A stretch of 64,000 nt of DNA from Actinomycetospora lutea (GCF_028737205.1 NZ_JAQZAL010000024.1:1-64000), one strand, 5' to 3'. Positions 1 through 8,577 are shown, numbered from the stretch's first letter. Notes: generated by a model from the letters alone, not told the origin. Numbers and translations: made by a program.

Positions 1-51
1 GCGCGACTGCCGAGGCGCCCCGCCCCCAACACCCGCTTCTTCAGCACTCTC

Positions 52-723
52 CTAGGCGCCGACCGCGGCCCCGCGGGCGGCGAGGGCGTCGGCGGTCGCG
101 ACGCCGTGCACGGCGATGGCGGCGAGCTGCGCGCCGATCTCCTCGGGCGTCGAGGGGCCGTCGGGGCGGAACCAGCGGTACACCCAGTTCGTCGAGCCGA
201 GGATCGAGAGGCCCGCGACGCGCGGGTCGACGTCGGGGCGCGCGAGGCCCTCGCGCTGGGCCTCGGCGACGAGGTCACGGAACACGCCCTGGTACGCGTG
301 CCCCGTCCCGAGGATCTCCTCGCGGCGCCCGGTCGGCAGCGACTCCAGCTCGTGGAGGAACACCGCGGTCGGCACGAGGTTGCGGCACTCGTGCTCGACG
401 TGCGCGCGGATGGTGCGCTCGAGGCGGTCCAGGGGGTCGCCCGGGCCCTGCGACGCCGCGGACACGACGGCGAAGCCCTCGCGGTGGACCTCGCTGATCA
501 CCTCGAAGAGCAGGTCCTCCTTGGACTGGATGTAGTAGTACAGGCTGCCCTTGAGCATGCCGAGGCGGTCGGCGATGTCCTGGAGCGAGGCGCCGTCGTA
601 GCCCTTCTCGTAGAACATCTGGGTGGCCACCTCGAGGAGCTGGGCCCAGCGTTCCTCCCGGGGCTTGCGCTCCCCGGCGGCCCGGCGCTCGCTGCGCCCC
701 GCCGGCCGGCGGTCCTGTGCCAT
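52..723 (-). CDS. TetR/AcrR family transcriptional regulator
   Basis: This is a 223-residue regulator. The N-terminal helix-turn-helix lies at about residues 26-72 and includes ASLQDIADRLGM and GSLYYYIQSKEDLL, the classic TetR recognition region. The C-terminal half is the ligand and dimer domain of the KstR2-like TetR group. The start is the ATG at 723; the same frame stays open further upstream, but that part overlaps the preceding ligase antisensely and is arginine-rich shadow. The gene is last in a same-strand run from a P450 at 8395, 53 bases after the ligase stop. A 16-bp dyad at 756-771 just before it recurs at 8435-8450, so it probably represses itself and the P450 operon. The ligand is unknown; an acyl-CoA intermediate of the pathway is a guess from the family. 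Confidence 0.93.
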   Translation of the reverse strand: MAQDRRPAGRSERRAAGERKPREERWAQLLEVATQMFYEKGYDGASLQDIADRLGMLKGSLYYYIQSKEDLLFEVISEVHREGFAVVSAASQGPGDPLDRLERTIRAHVEHECRNLVPTAVFLHELESLPTGRREEILGTGHAYQGVFRDLVAEAQREGLARPDVDPRVAGLSILGSTNWVYRWFRPDGPSTPEEIGAQLAAIAVHGVATADALAARGAAVGA

Positions 724-755
724 GTGCTCTGCTCCTGATGCTCGACCCGCTCGTC

Positions 756-771
756 CACCATACGGTCGGTA
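756..771. promoter_or_regulatory. Candidate TetR operator, autoregulatory
   Basis: On the minus strand this reads TACCGACCGTATGGTG, 33 bases upstream of the TetR start codon. It matches the dyad TACCGATCGTTTGGTA at 8435-8450 at 13 of 16 positions. The position suits autorepression. No binding data can be seen. Confidence 0.55.
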
Positions 772-776
772 GGCGC

Positions 777-2318
777 TCACCCCGCCGTCAGGTGACGACG
801 CGACAGCCGCGGCGCCTCGGTGATCCCGCGCGCGGCGAGGTCGGCGGCGATCCGCTCGCGCAGCACCCCCTTCTGCACCTTGGTGCCCGACATCGGCCAG
901 GCGTCGACGAACTCGACGTAGCGCGGCGCCTTGAACGTCGCGAGCGTCGCCAGGCAGTGCTCGAGCAGCTCGCGGGCCAGGTGTTCCCGGTCGGCGTCCC
1001 GGTAGGCCGGCGCCGGCTCCACGTAGGCGGCGGCCACCTCGCCCAGCCGCGCGTCCGGCGCGCCGACCACCGCCACCACGCCGACCGCCGGGTGCTCCGC
1101 GAGCCGGCCCTCGACCTCGGCGGCCGCGACGTTCTCCCCGCCGACCTTGAGCATGTCCTTGAGCCGGCTGACGAACGTGAAGCGGCCGGCGGCGTCGCGG
1201 CGCACCAGGTCGCCGGTGTGGAACCAGCCTTCGGCGTCGATCCGCTCGGCGGTCGTCGCCGGGTCGCCGTGGTAGTACGCCATGCGGGACACGCCGCGGT
1301 GGAGGAACTCCCCGATCTCTCCCGGCCCGCACTCGCGGCCGGTCTCCGGGTCGCGGACGGTCGCCTCCATGTCCCGCAGCGGCACCCCGCTCGTGCCCGC
1401 GCGGGCCTCGGGCGGGTCGTCGACGGACCCCACGCAGCAGAACCCCGCCGCCTCGGTGCCGCCGAGGCAGGAGATCTGGATCGACCCCGGCATCCGCGCC
1501 TGCATGGCCGCCATCCGCTCGGCGGGCCCGACGTTGATGACCGTGCGCAGGTCGGGCACCAGCTCCGGGTCGTACTGCGGATGGTCGAGCACCGGCAGCC
1601 AGATTGTGTCGAACGCCGGGAACGCGACGCTGGCGCGCTCGTCGACCAGCTGGCGCCAGGCCGTGTCCGGCGTGAACGCCCCGACGTGGACGAGCGTGCA
1701 GCCCGCCGCGAGCGAGCCCATGAGCAGGTCGACGCCGCCGCAGTGGTGCATGGGCAGCGGCGTCCAGAACCGGTCGTCGGGGGTCAGGCGCAGCCGCTCG
1801 ACGAGGTTCTCGCCCAGCGCCGCGTACGCGCCGTGGGTGTGCACGCAGCCGCGCGGGCGCGACGTGGTGCCCGACGTGTAGAGCAGGATCATCGGGTCTC
1901 CGGGGGCGACGTCCACCGCCGGCGCGTCGTCCGGGTCGCCGACCACCTCGTCCGGGGTGACGGCGCCGGGACCGGCGAGGTCGAGCAGCTCGGGCGTCGC
2001 GACCACCACGGCCGGGTCGGCGTCGCCGCGCAGCCACGCGGTCTCGTCGCGCGTGCCGCGCGGGTTGAGCGGCGCGGGGATCGCCCCGAGCATGCCCGCC
2101 GCGACGATCCCGACGACGACGTCGAGCCCGCCGGGCAGCACCAGCAGGACGCGGTCGCCGCGCCGCACGCCCCGCGCGTGCAGCCCGACCGCCCAGGCCC
2201 GCGCGGCGTCGCGGACGGCGGGCCACGACGCCCGCTCGTCGGGGAACGCGACCTCCCGCGTCGGCGAGCGCGCCGCCGCCTCGTCCAGCAGCTGCGGCAG
2301 GGTGCGCAGCACCCTCAC
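777..2318 (-). CDS. Class I adenylate-forming acyl-CoA ligase
   Basis: The product has 513 residues and belongs to the ANL superfamily, which activates a carboxylate as acyl-AMP and transfers it to CoA. Visible motifs in order are the phosphate loop ILLYTSGTTSRPRG (about 155), GGTEAAGF, FHTGDL, the hinge KDMLKVGGENV and a C-terminal GTKVQKG segment that should carry the catalytic lysine. The chosen GTG at 2318 overlaps the stop of the preceding SnoaL gene by GTGA, the pattern used throughout this operon; an in-frame ATG at 2402 would overlap that gene more. It is one of two ligases in the TetR-linked operon, so they may act on successive acids. The substrate cannot be read from sequence. Confidence 0.9.
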   Translation of the reverse strand: MRVLRTLPQLLDEAAARSPTREVAFPDERASWPAVRDAARAWAVGLHARGVRRGDRVLLVLPGGLDVVVGIVAAGMLGAIPAPLNPRGTRDETAWLRGDADPAVVVATPELLDLAGPGAVTPDEVVGDPDDAPAVDVAPGDPMILLYTSGTTSRPRGCVHTHGAYAALGENLVERLRLTPDDRFWTPLPMHHCGGVDLLMGSLAAGCTLVHVGAFTPDTAWRQLVDERASVAFPAFDTIWLPVLDHPQYDPELVPDLRTVINVGPAERMAAMQARMPGSIQISCLGGTEAAGFCCVGSVDDPPEARAGTSGVPLRDMEATVRDPETGRECGPGEIGEFLHRGVSRMAYYHGDPATTAERIDAEGWFHTGDLVRRDAAGRFTFVSRLKDMLKVGGENVAAAEVEGRLAEHPAVGVVAVVGAPDARLGEVAAAYVEPAPAYRDADREHLARELLEHCLATLATFKAPRYVEFVDAWPMSGTKVQKGVLRERIAADLAARGITEAPRLSRRHLTAG

Positions 2319-2755
2319 GTCGCGACCTCCTGCCCCGGCATCGTCACCGTGCCGCCGAGCGCCTCCACCAGCGTGATCGGGTCGAAGTACTCGGCGAACC
2401 ACGTGATCGCGCCGCCGCGCACCCGGAACCGCGCGATGTAGGAGTTCCGGTAGGGCCGGTCGGTCGCCAGGATCCGGGCGTCGCTGGCGTACTGCGCGAC
2501 GATCGAGCCCGGGTCGTCGGCCAGCGCGTCGAGCCGGTGGTCGTGGAAGCGCAGCGGCGTGATCATCGCCGGCAGCGCGCCGAAGAAGGCCGTCACGTCC
2601 GCCTTGCCCTCGACCCGCCGGGGGAAGCCGGGCGGGGCGTAGGGCAGGTCCATGACGACGTCGTCGGCGAACGTGTCCGCCAGCGCGTCGAGGTCGAGCG
2701 CGCCGACGGCGTCGAGATAGTCGCGCACGACCTCCTCGGCATCGGGCGGGCTCAT
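2315..2755 (-). CDS. SnoaL/NTF2-like protein
   Basis: This 146-residue protein has the cone-shaped NTF2-like fold pattern: an N-terminal helix (VVRDYLDAVGALDLDALADTFADDVVMDLPY) followed by strands ending FAEYFDPITLVEALGG. Such proteins are cyclases, isomerases, dehydratases or hydrolases of small lipophilic compounds. The ATG at 2755 overlaps the stop of the upstream SnoaL gene (ATGA), and its own stop overlaps the downstream ligase start (GTGA), so translation is probably coupled. It is one of three such proteins in the operon. No specific reaction can be assigned. Confidence 0.85.
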   Translation of the reverse strand: MSPPDAEEVVRDYLDAVGALDLDALADTFADDVVMDLPYAPPGFPRRVEGKADVTAFFGALPAMITPLRFHDHRLDALADDPGSIVAQYASDARILATDRPYRNSYIARFRVRGGAITWFAEYFDPITLVEALGGTVTMPGQEVAT

Positions 2756-3177
2756 GCCTCGAACCCCTCCATCTGCGGGGTCGTCAGCGGCGTGATCACG
2801 CGGCTCGCGATCTTCCACCCGTCCGCCGTGCGCCGGTAGGTGTCGACGTTGTAGGCGGCGGCCCGGATCGACGCCCCGCCCGTCGTCCGGCCCTCGGCCA
2901 GCACGTAGTTCGTGCCGTGCGCGCGGTCGTCGTCGTCGAACTCGACGACGTGGTTGGTCATGACGTGGAACTGCTCGGACATCGACCCGGCGTCGCGCTC
3001 GAAGAACGCGAGCACCTGGTCGCGGCCCTCGTAGCGGTCCAGGCCGACGCCCGTCGCGTCCCAGACGGCGTCGTCGGTGTAGGCGGAGAGGGCCTCCTTG
3101 GGGTCGAAGCGGTCCAGGCCCCGGGCGTAGACGTACGTGGCCTGGATGATCTCGGCGCGGTCGTCCGCGTTCGGCAC
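2752..3177 (-). CDS. SnoaL/NTF2-like protein
   Basis: The product has 141 residues with the NTF2-like layout (IIQATYVYARGLDRFDPKEALSAYTDDAVWD early, WKIASRVITP late), the form seen in small bile-acid 7-alpha-dehydratase-like and polyketide-cyclase-like proteins. The start is a GTG at 3177, preceded by a G-rich ribosome site at about 3182-3188, only 12 bases after the alcohol dehydrogenase stop. It lies between the alcohol dehydrogenase and a second SnoaL protein, which fits a hydration, dehydration or isomerisation step in the same pathway. The exact role is unknown. Confidence 0.85.
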   Translation of the reverse strand: MPNADDRAEIIQATYVYARGLDRFDPKEALSAYTDDAVWDATGVGLDRYEGRDQVLAFFERDAGSMSEQFHVMTNHVVEFDDDDRAHGTNYVLAEGRTTGGASIRAAAYNVDTYRRTADGWKIASRVITPLTTPQMEGFEA

Positions 3178-3189
3178 GGGTGGCCCCCC

Positions 3190-4308
3190 TCAGTCGTAGA
3201 CGATCACGCCGCGCACGTTCTTGCCGTCGTGCATGTCGCGGAAGGCCTGGTTGATGTCGTCCAGCGCGTAGGTGCGCGTGATCAGCTCGTCGAGCTTGAG
3301 CTCGCCGCGCAGGTAGAGGTCGGCGAGCAGCGGCACGTCGGTCCGCGCGTTCGTCGTCCCGTACAGCGAGCCCTGGATGCGCTTGCCCGAGAGCACGACC
3401 GTGAAGATGTCGAGCTTCACCTCGCGCTGCAGCGCCGGCGAGACCCCGGTCAGCACGAGCACGCCGCCGCGCGTGACGAGCTGCTGCGCCTCCTCGAGCA
3501 TGTCGCCCTCGACGACGCCGACCGTGAGGATCACGCGCTCGGCGCCCTGCCCGTTGGTCAGCCCGTCGACGACCTCGCGGGCCTCCGCCCAGTCCGACGC
3601 GGCGTGCGTGGCGCCGAACTCCATCGCCTTCTCGCGCTTGAAGGCCACCGGGTCCACCGCGACGATGTTGCGGGCACCCTTGAGCCGGGCGCCCTGCACC
3701 GCGTTCATGCCGACCCCGCCGGTGCCGACGACCATCACGGTGTCGCCGAGCTGGATCTCCGCGGCGTACACCGCCGAGCCCCAGCCGGTGGGCACGCCGC
3801 AGCCGATCAGCGCGGCCTTGTCCAGCGGCATGTCCTCGGGGATCTTCACGACCGCGTCCAGCGGGGCGCACACGTACGGGCTGAAGGTGCCGAGGTAGGA
3901 CATGCAGCCCACGCCCTTGCCGCGCGCGTGCACGCGGTGGGTGCCGTCGGGCGCCACCCCGGAGAGCACGCCCGCGGCCAGCTCGCAGAGGCTGCCCTTG
4001 CCCTTCACGCACATCGCGCAGCGCCCGCAGGAGGGCAGGAACGACAGCACGACGTGGTCGCCGGGCTTCACGTACGTGACACCGGGGCCCACCTCCTCGA
4101 CGACGCCCGCGCCCTCGTGCCCGCCGAGCAGCGGCGCCCAGGGCAGCGGGATGTCGCCGGTGTCGATGTGGTCGTCGGAGTGGCAGATGCCCGAGGCCGC
4201 CAGCTTGATCAGCGCCTCGTGCTCCTTGGGCGGGTCGATCTCGATGTCCTCGACGCTCCAGCCCGAGCGCGTGCCGGGCTCCCAGAGCAGGGCTCCGCGG
4301 GTCTTCAT
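3190..4308 (-). CDS. NDMA-type zinc-dependent alcohol dehydrogenase
   Basis: This 372-residue medium-chain dehydrogenase has the catalytic zinc site (GICHSDDH and GGHEGAGVV), the four-cysteine structural zinc lobe (CGRCAMCVKGKGSLC) and the nucleotide fold GTGGVGMNAVQGA near residue 200. The sequence resembles the actinobacterial NDMA-dependent alcohol dehydrogenases, a family linked to the redox cofactor mycofactocin in which NAD stays tightly bound. It would oxidise an alcohol to an aldehyde or ketone. It starts at the ATG at 4308 with a GGGAGG site, 31 bases after an SDR of another mycofactocin-associated family. No mft biosynthesis gene is in the window. Confidence 0.9.
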   Translation of the reverse strand: MKTRGALLWEPGTRSGWSVEDIEIDPPKEHEALIKLAASGICHSDDHIDTGDIPLPWAPLLGGHEGAGVVEEVGPGVTYVKPGDHVVLSFLPSCGRCAMCVKGKGSLCELAAGVLSGVAPDGTHRVHARGKGVGCMSYLGTFSPYVCAPLDAVVKIPEDMPLDKAALIGCGVPTGWGSAVYAAEIQLGDTVMVVGTGGVGMNAVQGARLKGARNIVAVDPVAFKREKAMEFGATHAASDWAEAREVVDGLTNGQGAERVILTVGVVEGDMLEEAQQLVTRGGVLVLTGVSPALQREVKLDIFTVVLSGKRIQGSLYGTTNARTDVPLLADLYLRGELKLDELITRTYALDDINQAFRDMHDGKNVRGVIVYD

Positions 4309-4339
4309 GATCGGCCTCCCGAGATCACGTCATGGCGGG

Positions 4340-5176
4340 TCACTTGATCGCGGCGCCGGCGTCGACGGGCAGCGTCGCGCCGGTGATGTAGCGGGCCTCG
4401 TCGGAGAGCAGGAACAGCACGGCGTTGGCGACGTCGACCGACTCGATCCACGGGATCTCGAGCGCGTTCAGCGAGGTGAAGCCGGGGATCGCCTTCTCCT
4501 GCGTGGGCTCGGGGTCGCCGGGGGCGAACATGCCCCAGGTGCCCGGGTTCTGGATCATGTGCGTGTCGACGTTCGTCGGGTGCACGGTGTTGACGCGCAC
4601 GCGGTAGGGCGCCAGCTCGTTGGCCAGGTTGCGCATCAGGCCGACGACGCCGTGCTTGGCCGAGACGTAGTGGCCGACCTGCTGGATGCCCTTGAAGCCG
4701 CCGATCGAGCTGGTGAACACCATCGCCCCGCCGCCGGCCTCGATGAGCTGCGGTATCGCCGCCTTCGCGGTGTGCCAGACGCCGGTCAGGTTGACGTCGA
4801 TCATGTCCTGCCACGTGGTCTCGTCGAGCTCCCACGCGCGCCCGTAGCTCGCGATGCCGGCGTTGGCGACGACGCCGTCGAGCCGGCCCAGCTCCGCGAC
4901 CCCGTCGGCCACGGCGCCGTCGAGCGCCGCCTGGTCGCGCACGTCGGCGACCCGGGCGACGATCCGGCGGTCCAGCTTCTCGACCAGGGCGACGGTCTCG
5001 TCGAGGTCCTCGCGCGTCGCCGGCGGGTACTTGCCGACGACCGTGTCGATGCCGTCGCACAGGTCGACGGCGACGACGTCGGCACCTTCCTGCGCGAGGC
5101 GCACCGCGTGGGCACGGCCCTGTCCGCGGGCGGCCCCGGTGACGAGGACGACCTTGCCCTCCATGCGTCCGGTCAC
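4340..5176 (-). CDS. Mycofactocin-coupled SDR family oxidoreductase
   Basis: This 278-residue short-chain dehydrogenase has the cofactor motif TGAARGQGRAHA, NAGIASYG and the active-site YVSAKH, plus the insertions and C-terminal TGATLPVDAGAAIK typical of the mycofactocin-coupled SDR family (TIGR03971), which keeps NAD non-exchangeably bound. It would oxidise a secondary or cyclic alcohol. I chose the GTG at 5176 because an AGGAG site sits 6 bases before it; the ATG at 5164 is the alternative. It follows a CoA ligase by 14 bases and precedes the NDMA-type dehydrogenase. Both point to a host that makes mycofactocin. Confidence 0.9.
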   Translation of the reverse strand: MTGRMEGKVVLVTGAARGQGRAHAVRLAQEGADVVAVDLCDGIDTVVGKYPPATREDLDETVALVEKLDRRIVARVADVRDQAALDGAVADGVAELGRLDGVVANAGIASYGRAWELDETTWQDMIDVNLTGVWHTAKAAIPQLIEAGGGAMVFTSSIGGFKGIQQVGHYVSAKHGVVGLMRNLANELAPYRVRVNTVHPTNVDTHMIQNPGTWGMFAPGDPEPTQEKAIPGFTSLNALEIPWIESVDVANAVLFLLSDEARYITGATLPVDAGAAIK

Positions 5177-5190
5177 GGTGTGCTCCTGAT

Positions 5191-6762
5191 CTACACGGAG
5201 CGCCCCTGCTCGCCCCAGTACGGGGCGCGCAGGTCGCGCTTGAGGATCTTGCCGGTGGGCGCCTTCGGCAGGGCGTCGACGAACTCCACCGAGCGCGGCT
5301 TCTGGTACGACGCGAGGTGCGCCCGGGCGGTCTCGACGATCTCGGCCTCGGTCGCGGTCGTGTCGGGCTTGAGCACGACGAACGCCTTGACGCTCTCGCC
5401 CCACTCGTCGTCGGGCACGCCGATCACCGCGCACTCGAGGACCGAGGGGTGGTGGTTGACGGCCTCCTCGACCTGGACCGAGTAGATGTTCTCGCCGCCC
5501 GAGATGATCATGTCCTTGGCACGGTCGACGATGAACACGTAGCGGTCGGCGTCCCAGGTGGCGAGGTCGCCGGTCCACATCCAGCCGTCGCGCAGGGTGT
5601 CGGCGGTGAGGTCGGGCCGGTTCCAGTAGCCCGCCATGTTGGCCTCGGAGCGCACGATGATCTGGCCCACGGTGCGGCCGTCGGTGGGCACCGGGTTGCC
5701 GTCGACGTCGACGATCCGCACCGAGGTCACGAACCCCTCGCGCCCGCACGACTGCAGCCGCTCGGGGTGGATCCCGTTGACCGCGGCGTGGTGGTCCTCC
5801 TGGGAGAGGAAGCACATCGTCGTGCCCTCGGTCTGCCCGTAGCCCTGGATGAGCGTGCACGGGAACGCCTGCAGCGCGTTCTTCACCACCGCCGAGGGCA
5901 TCGGCCCGCCGCCGTACTGGATGTTGCGCAGGCTCGCGATGTCGTAGCCCGAGAACCCGGGCACGGCCATCATCCAGTTGAGCATCGTGGTGATGCCGAG
6001 GAACGCCGAGACGCGCTCCGCCTCGATGATCTCCAGCGACCGCTTCGCCTCGAAGTTCATCAGCACCAGCGGGCAGCCGTGGCGCATGTAGTTCATCGAG
6101 AGCACCACCGGGATGTGGTACATCTGCCCGGTCAGCATGTAGACGTCGGTCGGGACGATGCGCTCGGCGACGGTCTGGTTGAGCATCCCGAACGACGCGC
6201 TGCGGTGGGTGTGCAGCGCACCCTTCGACGCCCCCGTCGTGCCGCCCGTGTACAGGATGAAGAACGGGTCGTCGTCGCCGACGCTCGCGCTGTCGGTCGG
6301 CTCGTCGTCCGACGCCGCGGCCAGCAGGTCCTCGTAGCTGCCGTCGCCGCCGGGCCCGTACGAGAGCCAGTGCTCGACGTCGACCAGCCCGGCGAGCTCG
6401 CGCCCGACCTCGGCCCACTCCCCCGCGACGACGATCGCCCGCGGCCCGCCGTCGGCGACGATCCGCGCGAGCTCGCCGGCCGCGAGCCGCCAGTTCAGCG
6501 GCTGCACGACCAGGCCCGCGCGCCCGGCGGCGTAGTAGATCTCCTGGAACTCGGTCGAGTTCTTCGCCAGCACCGCGACCCGGTCGCCGCGCTGCAGGGC
6601 GAGCCCGTCGGGGCGCGGCCCGCGCAGCCCGTTGGCCAGGCGGCGCACGCGCACGTCCAGCTCGGCCCAGCTCGTGCGGCGCTCGGTGGTGGTGTCGACG
6701 ACGGCGTCCCCGCGCGGGGTCAGGGCCGCCCACTTCTCGGGGATGCGACCGATGTTGACCAT
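5191..6762 (-). CDS. Acyl-CoA synthetase (AMP-forming)
   Basis: The product has 523 residues and a full set of ANL motifs: FFILYTGGTTGASKG phosphate loop, GYGQTEGTT, WMWTGDLATWD, the hinge RAKDMIISGGENIYS and the C-terminal PKAPTGKILKRDLR with the catalytic lysine. This is the long-chain or alicyclic acid type found in steroid and terpene degradation clusters. The ATG at 6762 overlaps the last base of the upstream SnoaL stop (TGATG), so the pair is coupled. It probably makes the CoA thioester of the acid produced by the P450 and dehydrogenases of this operon. The substrate is not determinable. Confidence 0.92.
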   Translation of the reverse strand: MVNIGRIPEKWAALTPRGDAVVDTTTERRTSWAELDVRVRRLANGLRGPRPDGLALQRGDRVAVLAKNSTEFQEIYYAAGRAGLVVQPLNWRLAAGELARIVADGGPRAIVVAGEWAEVGRELAGLVDVEHWLSYGPGGDGSYEDLLAAASDDEPTDSASVGDDDPFFILYTGGTTGASKGALHTHRSASFGMLNQTVAERIVPTDVYMLTGQMYHIPVVLSMNYMRHGCPLVLMNFEAKRSLEIIEAERVSAFLGITTMLNWMMAVPGFSGYDIASLRNIQYGGGPMPSAVVKNALQAFPCTLIQGYGQTEGTTMCFLSQEDHHAAVNGIHPERLQSCGREGFVTSVRIVDVDGNPVPTDGRTVGQIIVRSEANMAGYWNRPDLTADTLRDGWMWTGDLATWDADRYVFIVDRAKDMIISGGENIYSVQVEEAVNHHPSVLECAVIGVPDDEWGESVKAFVVLKPDTTATEAEIVETARAHLASYQKPRSVEFVDALPKAPTGKILKRDLRAPYWGEQGRSV

Positions 6763-7172
6763 CAGTACGGGAGGTCCAGGTAGACGTACCGGTCGGCGAT
6801 CAGCCAGGAGCCGTCGCGGTGGACGAGCTGGTCGCGGTACCAGCCGCTGGAGAGCACCTTCACCGTGCCGTGCTCGATCGAGAGCAGCGTCAGGTTCGTG
6901 ACCGCGACCGCCTCGTCGTCGCTCTCCTTCTCGAACCACAGGTTGGAGAGGTTGTGCCGGCGCTGGTCGGTCTGGGCGGCCATCGAGTCGGCGTGCAGCG
7001 TGCGGATGGCCTCGCGCCCCTCGAACGGCCCGATCAGCTCGCCGTCGCGGCCGATCCGCAGGCTCATGCGGGCGTCCTGCGCGAAGCAGGACGCGATGAG
7101 GTCCGGGTCGGCCTCGTCGTAGCCCCAGGAGGCCTTGCCGAGGAGGTTCTCGATGGAAGGACGAGCAGTCAC
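6762..7172 (-). CDS. SnoaL/NTF2-like protein
   Basis: This is a 136-residue NTF2-like protein (opening SIENLLGKASWGYDEADPDL, closing WLIADRYVYLDLPY). It resembles small subunits of ring-hydroxylating enzymes and SnoaL hydrolases but has no diagnostic catalytic set that I can name. The GTG start at 7172 overlaps the P450 stop by GTGA, and its stop overlaps the ligase start. Close coupling to a P450 suggests that it acts on, or stabilises, the oxidised product. Confidence 0.84.
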   Translation of the reverse strand: MTARPSIENLLGKASWGYDEADPDLIASCFAQDARMSLRIGRDGELIGPFEGREAIRTLHADSMAAQTDQRRHNLSNLWFEKESDDEAVAVTNLTLLSIEHGTVKVLSSGWYRDQLVHRDGSWLIADRYVYLDLPY

Positions 7173-8395
7173 GGTGTCTCCTGGCTGGGGGTGAACTCGA
7201 GGAGCAGGCGACCGGGGGCACGCGTGAACACCCCGGTCTCCGGCGGTGGCTCGCCGCCGGCGAAGCGGATGTCGGTCATCGCGTCGAGGAGGTCGTTGAC
7301 GCCGACCTCGATCTCGAACAGCGACAGGAGCGCGCCGACGCAGAAGTGCCGGCCGAGGCAGAAGGCGAGGTGGTCGGCGGCGGCGGAGAAGGCGCGCGAG
7401 TGGTCGAGGTCGGCGCGCAGGAGGTCGAAGACCTCGGGGCGGTCGAACCGGCGCTCGTCGCGGTTGGCGGCGCCGATGAGGCAGGTGACCGTGCGCCCGG
7501 CCTCGACGATCCCGCCCGAGAGCTGCACGTCCTCCGCCGGCTGACGCATGATCATGTGCACGGGCGGCGACCAGCGCAGCGTCTCGGCGAAGGCGGCGGG
7601 GATCAGCGAGCGGTCGTTGCGCACGGCCTCGAGCTGTTCGGGGTGGGCGACGAGGTCGGCCACCAGGCTGGTGATCGCCTTGTCGGTGGTCTCGCCGCCG
7701 GCGGTGAGCAGCAGGCTGCAGAACGCCTTGATCTCCTCGTCGGTCATCGACTCGCCGTCGATCTCGGCCGCGCAGAGCGTGGAGAGGAGGTCGTCACCCG
7801 GGTTCGCGCGGCGCTCCCGGATGCGCGGGATCATGTAGTCCTCGAACTCGGCCTTGGTGCGCAGGCCCTCCGCGGCCACGGCCTCGTCGCCGGCGAGGTT
7901 CCCGAGGAACCCCATGATCGACGTGTACCAGCCGTGGAAGCGGTCGTGGTCGGTGCGCGGCAGCCCGAGCATGTCGACGATGACGTTGATCGGGAAGCGC
8001 GTCGCGTACGCGTCGACGAGGTCGACGTGCCCGTCGTGACGGAAGGCGTCGACCAGCTCGCGCGAGTTGCGCCGGATCGTCGGTCCGAAGTGCTCCTGCA
8101 ACTCCTTGCCGCGGAAGGCGGGGGCGACGAGCGAGCGGTGCGTGGAGTGCTCACGGCCCTCCATCTGCAGGATGGTGCGCCCGTGCACGGGCTCGAGCTG
8201 CCAGGCGTAGTTCTCGCTGGTGAACACCGGGTCCTTGAACGCCCGCTGGACGTCCTCGTAGCGACTGATCACGTACGTCTGCATGGCCTCGTGCCACACG
8301 AGCGGGAACTCGTCGCGGAGCAGCCGATAGGCGCTGTACGGATCGCGGGCGAACTCCGGCGAGAGGATGTCCGGCGGTTCGAGCGTGGCCGTCAT
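7169..8395 (-). CDS. Cytochrome P450
   Basis: This 408-residue soluble P450 has the oxygen-activation motif LLLTAGGETTDKAI, an ETLRWSPP ExxR motif and the heme loop FCLGRHFCVG with the cysteine thiolate ligand. It would hydroxylate a hydrophobic substrate using electrons from a ferredoxin, which is not encoded next to it. It is the first gene of the long minus-strand operon running to the TetR gene at 52. The ATG at 8395 is 39 bases from the TetR-type dyad at 8435-8450. It probably starts the pathway that the mycofactocin-type dehydrogenases and CoA ligases continue. Confidence 0.94.
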   Translation of the reverse strand: MTATLEPPDILSPEFARDPYSAYRLLRDEFPLVWHEAMQTYVISRYEDVQRAFKDPVFTSENYAWQLEPVHGRTILQMEGREHSTHRSLVAPAFRGKELQEHFGPTIRRNSRELVDAFRHDGHVDLVDAYATRFPINVIVDMLGLPRTDHDRFHGWYTSIMGFLGNLAGDEAVAAEGLRTKAEFEDYMIPRIRERRANPGDDLLSTLCAAEIDGESMTDEEIKAFCSLLLTAGGETTDKAITSLVADLVAHPEQLEAVRNDRSLIPAAFAETLRWSPPVHMIMRQPAEDVQLSGGIVEAGRTVTCLIGAANRDERRFDRPEVFDLLRADLDHSRAFSAAADHLAFCLGRHFCVGALLSLFEIEVGVNDLLDAMTDIRFAGGEPPPETGVFTRAPGRLLLEFTPSQETP

Positions 8396-8434
8396 GGGTC
8401 CCCCGACCTGCGAAGACGTCGTTGGCGTCGTACC

Positions 8435-8450
8435 TACCGATCGTTTGGTA
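8435..8450. promoter_or_regulatory. Candidate TetR operator of the P450 operon
   Basis: The dyad TACCGATCGTTTGGTA lies 40 bases upstream of the P450 start codon. The outer TACC/GGTA arms are perfect, and a close copy precedes the operon's own TetR gene at 756-771. A weaker copy lies at 10516-10531. Confidence 0.6.
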
Positions 8451-8512
8451 CGGGGAGCGAGACTAGCATCACACCCGGCCGGGTCAAGGGTCGTTCGCCC
8501 ACCCCCACCCCG

Positions 8513-8577
8513 GTGATCACCAGGTCGAAAGGCACCGTCGAGGGCGCTCCTCGCGTTCCTTTCCGCCTGCTGATCAC
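8513..8577. repeat. Hairpin repeat at the 3' end of the DUF559 gene
   Basis: Arms 8513-8532 and 8558-8577 pair at 17 of 20 positions and enclose 25 bases; both outer ends read GTGATCA. The right arm contains the stop codon of the DUF559 gene (8574-8576), so the hairpin could act as its terminator. A related hairpin lies at 9509-9573 on the other side of the gene. Confidence 0.7.

Noticed and set aside
1-51. The first 51 bases
   Set aside because: No coding or structural signal could be supported in this short edge.
724-2226. The long N-terminal extension in the TetR frame across the ligase gene
   Set aside because: It is Arg/Ala-rich shadow of the ligase gene; the TetR domain begins at ATG 723 with a normal TetR N-terminus.
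5177-6733. Extended frame in front of the SDR
   Set aside because: It is another frame of the CoA ligase; an AGGAG site supports GTG 5176.
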